Shown piece after piece: positions 49,701 to 61,700 of a DNA stretch of 64,000 nucleotides. The DNA is from Branchiostoma floridae (lineage: Eukaryota; Chordata; Leptocardii; Amphioxiformes; Branchiostomatidae). The position numbers and the translations under genes were made by a program. The notes below the pieces were generated by a model. That model saw nothing but the letters and a program-made list of their open reading frames with translations, had not been told where the DNA came from and made no database searches. Location of the stretch: contig NC_049986.1 of assembly GCF_000003815.2 (NCBI RefSeq), forward strand, positions 2,266,396 to 2,330,395, given 5' to 3'. Numbering within the stretch: the first letter of the stretch is position 1; every line of letters begins with the position of its first letter.

Positions 49701-52700
49701 TACTGAATAGTGTTTACTATTTTTTCTCTGTTCAATGCTGAATGGTGTCACAACCAGGTATTTGTCCTTAGTTTTGAATAGTGCTCACTCTTAATCTTCC
49801 TTTGCTAAATGCTTAATGCTGTCCCAACCAGGTGTCTGTCCTTAGTACTGAATAGTGTTCACTCTTTTTCCCTTTGCTAAATGCTGAATGGTGTCACATG
49901 GGCCGTGTCACAACCAGGTATCTGTCCTTAGTACTGAATAGTGTTCACCCTTTTACAATGTATCTGAATTGCTGAATAAAGTTTCGTTCACAAATAAGAA
50001 TCACAGAAATAATTGTGACTGCGAAATGTTCTGTTGTAAATGAATTTGTCCTTTGAGCAAAAATAAAACACAGCTGCAATGTCTTACAATAAAGTCTGCT
50101 TTTTCTATGTTCCAGTCCAAAATTGACTCATACATAGAGGTGAAAGTTTATTAAGCAGCAAGATGAATTTTCCACCGTGCATATTAGTGCCATCTCATAA
50201 ATCTGATGTTAAAGAGCGATAAACCGCGGTGACACAGCGGGGTTATGTTGCGCCATGATGGATAACGATACTGTGAAATTGCAAACCAGCTCCCCTGGGC
50301 TGTCGTCTTCGATGACAACCTTATTTTCACAAGAAGACAAGGTCATGTGTGAGGTAACAAGGTCAGTACAGGGGGAATACCCTGAAATACATTTCTTGAC
50401 AGGTATTTATTTGTATACCAAAATGTTATCAGTTTGTTTGAAATCTTATATTCATGATTTTACATCCAGTTTTGTAGCGGCTTTTTTTGCAGAAGTTGTA
50501 GAAAAGTGCCGCATACGTATATACAAATGATGTACTAGTAATGCTACTTAATCTTTATCTGTGGGGTAACCTATATCTGTTAGAAAAATGGTATCTACTA
50601 TCTAGTGACATTAACTCAATGAACGGTGGTTTCAAATAACAATATCTTGAAAAGTTGCAATTTGAAACTGTCAACTCTCCTAAAAACCGTTTTTTTAAAA
50701 CAACAGATAACGGTTACCTTGCGGATAAAGGTGAACTAGCGTTACTTACTGTCAACATCTCTGTCTACTTTTTGATATCGAAAGTTTTCAGATGTAGTAA
50801 GACACCAGATATAACCTAGAAGTTCAGTCATAGAGTCATGTTTTTTTTCATTAGACTTCCATTGTTTCCTCTCCTTTTTGTCAGGTATGATTTTCTTATT
50901 GTATGACTTGTAATTCTCTGGTCTTTTCATTGAATGAATACAGCACAATGCATATCTACGAGGGGCGTGCAATAAGTAATGGCCCTGACCCACTTCCAGT
51001 CGTCTGATCTAAATGAAATTTTGTATGTGTAATGATTCATATTTCTATGGGTTATGTTGCAAAAGACAGCTCTGAACTAATTGTGGTTTCTGATTTACTG
51101 GTGTTTGAACTTAGTCAGGTGCGAAATGGACCAGGTGTGAAATGGAACCAGTTGAGTGTCGCGCAGTGATCCGGTTTTTGTATTTGAAAGGACGCACACC
51201 AAAGAGGACTTTTGATGAAATAAATGAAACTTATGGTGATGATGCCCCATCATATGACCGTGTAAAACGCTGGCATCCTGAATTCAAACGTGGCCGGAAG
51301 TCTGTGGAAACAGCTCCCAGACCTGGTCGTCCCTCTTGTGCCATTGATGAGGCATCAGTTGGAGGACCAACCTGGGGTGTCCTACAAAATCGGTGTCCAG
51401 AGCTGCATCAAACGATGGGAGAAATGCATAACTCTGGGTGATTCCTATGAAGAGAAAGTTTCATTAATCTCCTGCTATGGGAAATGGGTCAGGGCCATTA
51501 CTTATTGCCCGCCCCTCGTATACTTGCTCACAATGCTGTTCTATTGCTATGTTGCTGTTGGTCGATATTGCTACCTCAAGCAAAAGTGATTTTGCTTGTG
51601 AACTGAATGAACCAAAATCTTGGGCTATGTCGAGCGTCATTAGTTTTGCACTACTTGTGTGATCAATAACCCTAATTGGACATGGAAACTTCCCCCATTA
51701 CCTTCCTATGTGGTTTGAATGATGACTAGTCCTACAGTTGCCTATTCATCAAGCGCAGGGTTCTAGCTAGTGCATTTTAGCGTAGTAGGCCACTACGCTA
51801 AAATTTGTGACCCCTACGCTAAAATAAGGGCCACTACGCTAATTTTTAACTAGTGTAGTGGTGCTTTGCTGTCATTTGCTTGCTCAACAATGACTAATAA
51901 ATGTCTGAACAATGAAAAATTATGATATGCCACTCAAAACTGACCCCAAAATCCTAACTTTTAACTCTACATCTTCAAATCTCACTGTGGAAGGACCAAG
52001 ACCCCCCCCTTCCACACCAATCTCCTGATTAGTTGCTTTGCTACCATGCCATTCCCACTACGCTAAAATGAAATCTTGGCTAGAACCCTGAATTTTAGCG
52101 GACCCTAAAATAAGTCGCCTCTAATATAGGGGTGGGTACTGGTACTCTGTACCAGTATAAAAACCATTTTTATTGTTGGACTGGTCCAGAAAAAACGGAC
52201 CTTCAAGGTTGTCATTTGTAAAAAGTTTCTACAGTCAAACTTGATCTAAAACAGAGGCAGTTAGTGTTGTTTACACGAAGGTAGGATTTTGAAATGCCAT
52301 TAGACATTGGATACTCCATCAAACAGATTCGTTTGTAATGAAATGGACCATTGTTTTTAGTTTTACCCATTCACAACTTTTCACAGATAATTAGGTCCAG
52401 GTTCAGGTCCGGACCTGGACCTGATCCTCTTGACCCGGACCGCACCTGTACCTGAATTTTCTGCACCAGTACACATCCCTATCCTAGCTTGCTCTATCAT
52501 TCTATGTATATCATTAATGGGTCACTTACTTTGTAAATTACTCTCCAACTAGAGACAATTGATTAAGGTCACCTTACTCTTTAGTGATGTTTTAAGGGAC
52601 AACGTAGTATGTTGTAATTAAGTACTTGTAGCACCCCTGTGTAGACCCATTCCTTGTACCAATACTCACATTCTATGGAGTACTTGTACACCTTAAGAAA

Positions 52701-55700
52701 ACATATCCCTATTAAGAGTAGGGGTATTGGACAACAAAATTCAACTTGTTCTTAGCCATTTGCAATGAAGTTCATCAGAAAGAGCTTACTGAAAGAAACA
52801 ATTTGAAAATAGTTTTTGTTTGAAGTAAATTGGATGTTGTATGGCTGAGAAATTGGCAATTTAAGTTTCATTTCGGGGCCTTTGTTTTAACGGATTCGGT
52901 AAATAAGCAATTTTATCAAATATTCATACTTATAAGAGTATTATAGTCATGTATATATTTGGGGATTGGCATAGGGTTTATAGTACTGTTGTCCAGTTGT
53001 CAGTTGACGTTTGTATACAATATAGTTCTCTTTGACATACTGTAAAATCAGGAAATATGTAACTCACAGTAAAAATTATGCTCTGCAAACTTAATAGGAT
53101 TTACAGTACACATAAACAATTTACAAATTTGAATAACCCAGTAGAATGCATTACCCTGAATTATCCAAAATATGATACTCAATTTCAAGAGGAAAGTCCA
53201 TACCCTCACAGCCTAACCCTGCACTACGGTAACCATGGCTTAAATTTGTCACACAGAATCAGCTCTTAAAGCACATCATACTTTTGTTAATGGTACATGA
53301 TTATCAGAGTTGATTTATTAAGCAAATGAGCCATAACTGTCAGAGTATATTTGATACATTCATAAGGATTTTAGTAGAGAGCCACGGTATTTTCAAAATC
53401 AAATTTAAGCTTCATAATCTGTCAATAATTTGACAGTCATTTCTAGAATTAATCATCCGGGTTGTAGATTGTAGCCAACTATAGTACATATTATAGAGGA
53501 AATTGTTTGATACATTCATGTATCTATTAGGGAGCATGTAATTTACAGTTTTCAAAGTTGTTACAATTTATAATTATATACATGTTATAGGGCACTCTGA
53601 CTTCCCATTTGAAAAGGTATGGCATATGAATTATTATCTATAAAATTATGTTATATAATTTGGCAGCCATTTCTAGGATGAAAGATACCCTAGATTGTAG
53701 CCAACTATAAGTACATGCTATAAAAGAAGTTGTTTAATACATTGTATCCATTAAGCTAGGAGCCTGTAATTCACAGTTTTCAATTGTTACAAAATAATAT
53801 ACATTAATGTACATGTACTAGGGCACTTTGACTTGAAGATCCCATTTGAAAAGGTATGGCATATGGATTATTATCTATATGTTATATAATTTGACAGACT
53901 TTTCTAGAATGAAAAATACCCTAGATTGTAGCCAACTATTAGTACATACTATAGAAGAAATTGTGAAATATCCATTAAGTTGCATGTAAATCACAGTTGT
54001 CAAAGTTGTAATAGGGCACTCTGACTTCCCATTTGAAAAGCCCAAAGGCCTAGGTATTGCATTATATGGATTATTATCTATATGTTTTCCTGTTTATATG
54101 TAGCAATCTTGCTCCCCAATTCCAATTGACATTTTCCTTTTAAAAGTTGAGCTGCTGAGAATTTTTGCCGTGCTTTACACATGTCTCCTCTAGGCTCTGT
54201 TTTCTCTTCAACATCAAAGGAGACGATTCCCCTAAGGAAGTCCATACTTTATGTAAAAGCAGTTGCACGCTAGCAGGCTGAACCGATGTTCAAACCATTT
54301 GATAGCGAAGTGTGATAAAACATCAGATTTTCATTGATTTTCTTCGGATCATTAGCTCTTGGCACTTACAAAGTGCCGTTGATAAACGATGTAGAGAACT
54401 GGCACTTGTCCATATTGCTCAGAGGTAGTTGTATTGTTACGTACTGTCTTTGGAAGCCCCTCAACAGTCTGAGCTTTTGAATGGAAGGGCAATGAGTACT
54501 TCTTTTACATACTATTAGGCATTGTCTCAAAGAAGAATTTGCTCGAGAAAGACTATATTTTGTGTAAGGTAGTAACGTTTAGTTGACCTTTATCCGTAGG
54601 GTAACCTATATCCATTGTAACGCTAATTCACCTTTATCCGTGGGGTGACCTTTATTCCTTGTCTTTAAAAACAGCACATTTAGGAGTATTAAATCTGTGG
54701 ACTGTGGTTTCAAATTTGCAACATTTTCAAAGTGTTCTAATTTGAAACCACCATCCGTTGTTTTTTTCTTACAAACAACGAATATAGGTTACCCTTGGAT
54801 AAAGGTGAACCAGCGTTATATAAAAATAGGGTATTGGGGGATCGTTAAGCCAATGGAAGGTAGTTTCACATTGTAAAATCAGTTTTAGCATTTGAAACCC
54901 ATGTCGTTGACCGGAAATCTCTAAATACCCAGTTTTTTTTAAACAACGAATCTACTAGTGGGTTAACTCCACGAATAAAGGTGAATTAGCGTTACCAGTT
55001 AAACTTGGTTCTCAGAATCGACACTTCACTTTCATCTTATCATAAGCCATGTACAATTCAGGATGTGAATCTAAAATGCACATTTTCTGGTAACAACTAG
55101 ATCTGTGTAACTAACTTTTAGGTTGTACATGGGTTTAGATACAGGTTCGGACCTGAATCTGTACCTGAACTACTTGTTTTGAAATAATGGTAACAGTTGA
55201 TCTTTGATGACAAAAAAAGAATGTTTAAACAGAATCATATAGCGTTAAATTACGCTATACTCTAGACTATTGCGTAGGATCCATAATTCCTCACCATCAA
55301 GTCACACCACCACGGCACCAGTAGGGATTATTTTATGGAAACTAATTATAAGAGGAAAATTGTCCCCATGTTGACAACGAAAAAGCTGTAATCCATCTTT
55401 TCTGGATCATGAATGCTGAATATGCTTGCAAAATGTCTCTGAAAGTTTGAAATGTTCTTTTACCATTCAAAAGGACTGTTTGCCCCAATTTGAAGTGAAC
55501 TCTTCTGTCTGTACATGTATCTCTAATTAGCAGCTGCAGGCTTAAGAGTTGAAAAAAATGATACAGACAAGGTAATCTCTGGTATATGAATTAATCCCCA
55601 CTAGCTTTGTCATGTTAATGAATTATGTATTCCTTGTCCTAGGTAGGTAACGCTAGTTCACCTTTATCCATTGGGTAACCTATATCCATTGCTTTTAAAA

Positions 55701-58700
55701 ACAGGGTATTTGGGGATATCATGTTGGCGGACGTTAGTTTCAAATTGCAATATGTTGAGGATACTGCAGTTTAAAACTACCACCCTTCGACTTGATGTGC
55801 CTACAGACCCTGTTTTTAAAAAGCAACGGATATAGGTTACCCAACGGATAAAGGCGAATCCTTGCCTTAAAGTTTTGATGTACATTGTAACGCTAGTTCA
55901 CCTTTATTCGCAGGGTAACCTTTATTCGTTAACGGAGGTCTCAAACTGCATTGATTTCTAATGAAAAAATGCAATTTGAAACCATCGTCCATCAATGTGA
56001 TATCCCTAAATATCCTGTTTTTAGGTACAATGGATATAGGTTACCCCGCAAATAAAGGTGAAGTAGCGTTACGGATATTTGTGATCCCAAACAGTGTTGT
56101 CAACCTTGGCATTGTAGAAATTGAGTGTGAAACATACATGTAGTTAACATGCATTGGCATAATACCGGTAGTAAGACTTATACCGGTAGATTAAAAATGC
56201 TGGAACTTAAAGAGATCTACACATGCAACAATAGTTATTTCTGAGCTGTGCACACTTCAGACATCTAGGTGTCCAATACATCATTTACAAAGCATCGATA
56301 ACAATGCATTCGAAGACAACAAGGCCAAAAGTTTTCAGTATCTTTTTCGGGGTAGGCAGCTCGTCGTGGGACGAACACACTGTCACATTCATTGCCAAAT
56401 TTATAGATCATAATTACACATGCTCACGGCACAAGACGAACATGATTCAACAACAATCTTGAATTTCTGTTGGTGACCTACAACTCATGTAAAAGTGTGA
56501 AGAACCGTTGCATAATAGCCCGGATCTACGACTGAATGGGCAAAATTGAACGTACGCAGCCATTTTCCCGCCATTTTTATATCTACGCTAGCAGTGAAGT
56601 GTTACATCATAGCGGTTGTGACGGATAGAAGTTGAATGAAAATTCTTGACAGTATACGCCCGTTTTCTCATGACATTTTGTATGCTCATGCAGGTTTATG
56701 TTTTATGCATTTACTGACAGAAAAGGAAGGAACAACAGAGGATGTATAAATGTACATAGCGGCAGTTAATTGTGCCGTGTTTCTTCCTACCGGTATTTTT
56801 TACCCCCTCCCAACCACGCGCACGTTCGCCGTGTAATTCCGCGGCGTGTTACAATTACAATATTACGCTTTTAGCAGGACAAGAGTGGCAGAAAAGTTAC
56901 ACAGAAGAAGTGGCAAGGGTAACCTATAACAGGAACATGTAACTGGAGAAAATGATGCGTTGACAATTTGTCAAATCAGTATGGCTAGAGAAATCGTCGT
57001 AAACGTACCGGTATTATGATAATAGATGTTACCGGTAAACCAATCTATATACCCAATGTGTGAGACAAGCAAGCTACCAATTATGGAGGTATCAGACTTA
57101 TAATGAAAGGATGTTCATGTTATCTTCCTTAGATGATAGAGTCTTTCATCACGTGGAAGGAAACTTACAGAAGATCACTTAGTCTGTGTTGATACATCAT
57201 GTTGTACCCTTATTTTGCCAACTTTTTACTCTGCATTTTTAAAATCTTGAAAGGACCAAGACCCCCCTTCCATACCATCTTTCTTCTTCTTTTGTAGTAC
57301 AAATTGTACTACCAAGCCTCTTTGCTTGCTTTCTTTTCTTTGCCATTATCATCACGCTAAAATAAAAACCTGACTGGAACCCTGTAGTGTTAGAAGATAA
57401 TGAGCCAGAGTTGGAGTTACATTCTACATTGGGGTAGACAGAATGATCCAAATGCCCTGCAGTGAAGCACAATTGATAAGCCGCTGCACAGGTATCCCCC
57501 TTCACTAATGAGGAAACAAACATAACCGTTGTTGAGCACACCTTTGGGACTCGCACATATCAACTCCTACTCAGCCTCAGGCAGTAGCAAAACTGCATTA
57601 TGGGAGTTACAGCCAGGTGCGATACCATACAGTAGTTTGGCAGAGGGCAGACATGTCTGGGTGAAGGATGGATGGTTTTTAGCTCCACCTGGAGGCCGGA
57701 AAAGTTGGTCAGAATTTTTAATTGGCCAGGCTGTCGATATAAAGATACTGCGGGGGACCGGGGACTTCATATCAGATGGCGAGCTTCTCCAAGAGTGTGA
57801 AGCTGTACAAGGATATGTTTGGTTGTGCCTGTTCGGTAGACTATGGCCCGGCGAAGGAGCGCCCAGAGCCTAGTGGGTCAGATTTCTATGAGGCGACCAG
57901 CTTGACAGAAGGCCTGATGGGGATAGATTTTGAGGAGAAGGCTTACTGGAGAAAGGAGTTTCGCTATCCACAAGGTAGTTGACAGTATGTGTGCATATTA
58001 CCCATTCTCTCCTAATAATCCCATCTGAAAGGTAGGGTTAATGTTGATACGAAGGTATTGTCCCAGTTGCAGTGATGCTCATAATAGTACTGTAAATGCA
58101 TTTAATTTCCCAGGGACTTAAAAGGACTGTTGGCGGTGGTTTTAAATTCGCGGTAGCACCATGCACTACAGTCTCTTACTACTGTTGAAAAAATGTTGGT
58201 GATGGTTTTAAGTTCGCGATAAATTGGCAAGGCGAAAACTGCGAACATAAAACCAATGCAAAACATTTCTGCATTTACAGTACTACGTAATTCCGTGCCT
58301 CATAATGTGGTTTGTAACTTGAGAAGAACACTGTTACAGTACAGTAAATCTTTTTAATTTTTGCCGTGTTCATTGCCAGCATATGTTCCTGCAGTCCATC
58401 CATTTTCACTTGATTGCCACAAAAGTTTTACTTCCTTAAGTGCTGTAAACTTAAACGACTTCACACTAGACCCACAGAACATTTTTTTCTAGTTGGAAGA
58501 ATCATTATAGAAGATAAAAGTGTATTTTATCATGAGAAGTGTAAATGTATGTGTTGGCACCCAATGTCAGCTGAGCTGCCTTGGTTTGCCATGTATTGTG
58601 ATGTCTGCAATCTCAATAGAAAATGATTAAAATCAAAAGTGAGCTGCTGGTTTCAATTAGTGAAAAATTGTTCTTTAAAGGTAGCAATTTTCTTTCTTTT

Positions 58701-61700
58701 TTGTCCAGGAAAAGAAGAGAAGAAGAAATGGAAGGAGGAACGCTTGGCCAGGAAGCTGGAGAAACAGATGGCCAGACAACAGGAGGAGGAACAGAAACTC
58801 AAGCAGCTCATGGACAAGAAAGTACATGCTGAGGAGATCAGACGCAAGAAAGGTAAGACTTAGGCATGGTTCTAGCTAACGCTAGTTCACCTTTATCTGC
58901 TGGGTAACCTATATCCGTTGTTTTTCAAAACAGTGTATTTAGGCACATCAAGTCGATGGGTTGTAGTTTTAAACTGCAATGTACTGAAAATATTGAAATT
59001 GCAAACCAATATTTGTCAACGTGATATTCCCAAATACCCTGTTTTTTAAAAGCAACGGATATAGGTTACCCAACAGATAAAGGTGAACTAACATTAGTGC
59101 ATTTTAATGTAGTGGACCAGTATGCTTTAATCTGTGACCACTACGCTAATTTTTAACTAGTGTGGTGCTTTGCTATCATTTGCTTGTTCAACAATGTGTC
59201 TTAACAATGAAAAAAGATGATATGCCACTCAAAACTGAGTCCATAAAATCCTTCAAATTACATGCAATATTAACAGAGCCAACTTTTAAATATATTTTCA
59301 AAATCTCAGCATGGAAGGACCAAGCCCATCCACACCAATCTCCTGATTGGTTGCTTCGCTACCATGCTATTTCCACTATGCTAAAATGAAATCCTTGCTA
59401 GAACCCTACGTACATACACTGAGTGATGTGGTAGAAAATGTATGTCACTTATTGAGAAATCTGTAGTGATAAATGTATAACCTTACAATAGGTATGAAAT
59501 GTAATTCCCCATAATGCCTCTTTCCTAGAATTGTCCCAGCACGTAGTGAAATTATAGCAATTTTTGTCATGTATAAAGACACACTACACAATTTGAGAAT
59601 ACAACTTTTACCTTACCTGACATAAACAGTTTTGGATGTATTTTATGTTCTTGGTTAAAAACTGAACTTAACTGTCACCATCTTGATTGTACAGTACAAT
59701 CACAATATTAATTCTCTCACCAATTTATTACTAATTTTGATATACTGGCCTCTTGAAAATTAACATGTCAAAGTCGTCGGCTGTTGGTAGATGGAAAAGA
59801 TAAGATATAGTTTATGGCCGTATTTCAGAGGGATCATAATAGGCTTATGGTATTTAGAACACACATGCGGATTGTGGTCACTCAGTAGGACTAAGTACAC
59901 TTTGAATACCCTTACAGCCCAGCAAAGACTACTTTATTGGCCACCTGGACAGTAAAACCATTATTAACGTGTATTCCCGCAGGGCTAAGGTAGCAGTACA
60001 ACATGTTTCGTCATTTATATCACATCATTTGTACCACATAACAAGGAGAAACAAGTCTATTAGAGAACATTGTTCAACATCATGTGGTGAAAAAAATGCT
60101 GTATTTTTATGTTGGGAAATCCAGTATCTTTCTGGAGAATTGCAGAGAATATAAAAATTTGTAACTTAAAAAGTTCTCTTGAGAAAAGGGGATCACAAAT
60201 ATTTCTGGCGCTATTTGATGACTACTAGCTACAGTAACTGTTACTAACAGTTACAGTAGTACATTGTAGTAGCAAACTTATCTTGGCATGCGCTATTTGA
60301 TAACAACTACACTACATGTAACTACAGTAACTGCTACCACTAGTACTACACACTACAGTAACTGTTGTAGTAGCAAACTTTTCTTGCGCTATTTGATGAC
60401 TGCTATAATTGCTAATTAGTAGCAGTAGTGATGCCTTTAACCGTCTCCATGCTGACATACAACTGTAGCTGATTAGCACCAAATTTGTATTGGCCATGGG
60501 ATTTCGTAAAGGGAAAGGGTTAAAAATAATTTGTTTATCACTTTTTTATAGGATAAGAGATGTTTTGAAAATAACATGATTCAATTCCAAGAACCTGGTG
60601 ATCATACAGTTTAGTAGCCATCTATGCATTCTAAAAGTTCCAGTGGCCCCAAATAGCAAAAGACACTCCCCTGCACAAAAAGATCAGGTTTCCATTAATA
60701 TATTTCATAGCTAATAAAAGATGCAGAGGTTTGGCATGACTTTTATTGATGACATGTTCTGCAAGTGACCCTTATGAGCATGTCAAGGGCATGAGGAGAT
60801 TGTTTGCTATGGCTGTAGGTTTTTTTAAACATCAACCAAAGCTTAACCATTTGACTTTGAGACATAAGCTACTAGTACACAACATCAGAGCTTTATGAAC
60901 TGTACATTCATGTACTTTAGAGTTTGAATTATGGTCATGTTATTTTGCAAGTTTTCACACTCTGAATTGATGGTTGACAGGCTTTTAACCAGGCATGCGT
61001 CATTGCGTCATCTGGACGCACTTTTCTTAGAATATCAAGAAATTGGACACACTGGATGCCATTACACTGGGGAATAGATCCTCTGACAAGCATCATTGAC
61101 CAGGGATGCCACTAGGTCATTTATGGTCAGTCTTTTACTGTGACCTCTCTGGCAGTAAGTTTGGCCTTCATGATACCTAAGAATGCACCATTTTAACTTA
61201 AAATTATTGAAAACTCTGCACCATGGAAGGTAGATGCCTCCGGACCCCCTAAAATAGTCACACCAGGTCCTATACCACTTACCCCGACTCACCAAGAAAT
61301 TTGAACCCCCTATAATAAAATCCTACCTAAGAGTCTGATGGTTAAACGATTCTATAGTACAGTAGTCATACACAGGAGACATACAATTAATTTGTGCTGT
61401 CAAGACAACTGCAAAGACCATGAAAATGCAACAGTCAGATCAGATTCTGAAGTTAAAGGATTTACGCTTCTTCAAACTCATCTCATTTAATCACAAAACA
61501 ATGTAAATGTACATGTTGATCTTTTCCACAGAAACAACTTTATTTGATTAAACCAAGAATAGACAATTATTACAAAGATCAGCATACCTTGTCAGCACAC
61601 ATACTTTAATTCTGAAACAGTACAAATATGTCAAAATTGATTGTGTTCTTTGTAATGAATTTGTGTACTTTCCCTCTACCTTCAGGCCGCCACTACACTG

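Noticed and set aside
50255-50530. First coding exon starting MMDNDTVKLQTSS
   Set aside because: A donor-like GAG|GTAACA follows 33 codons, but the phase does not fit the next SPOUT1 exon and no partner exon or homology was seen.
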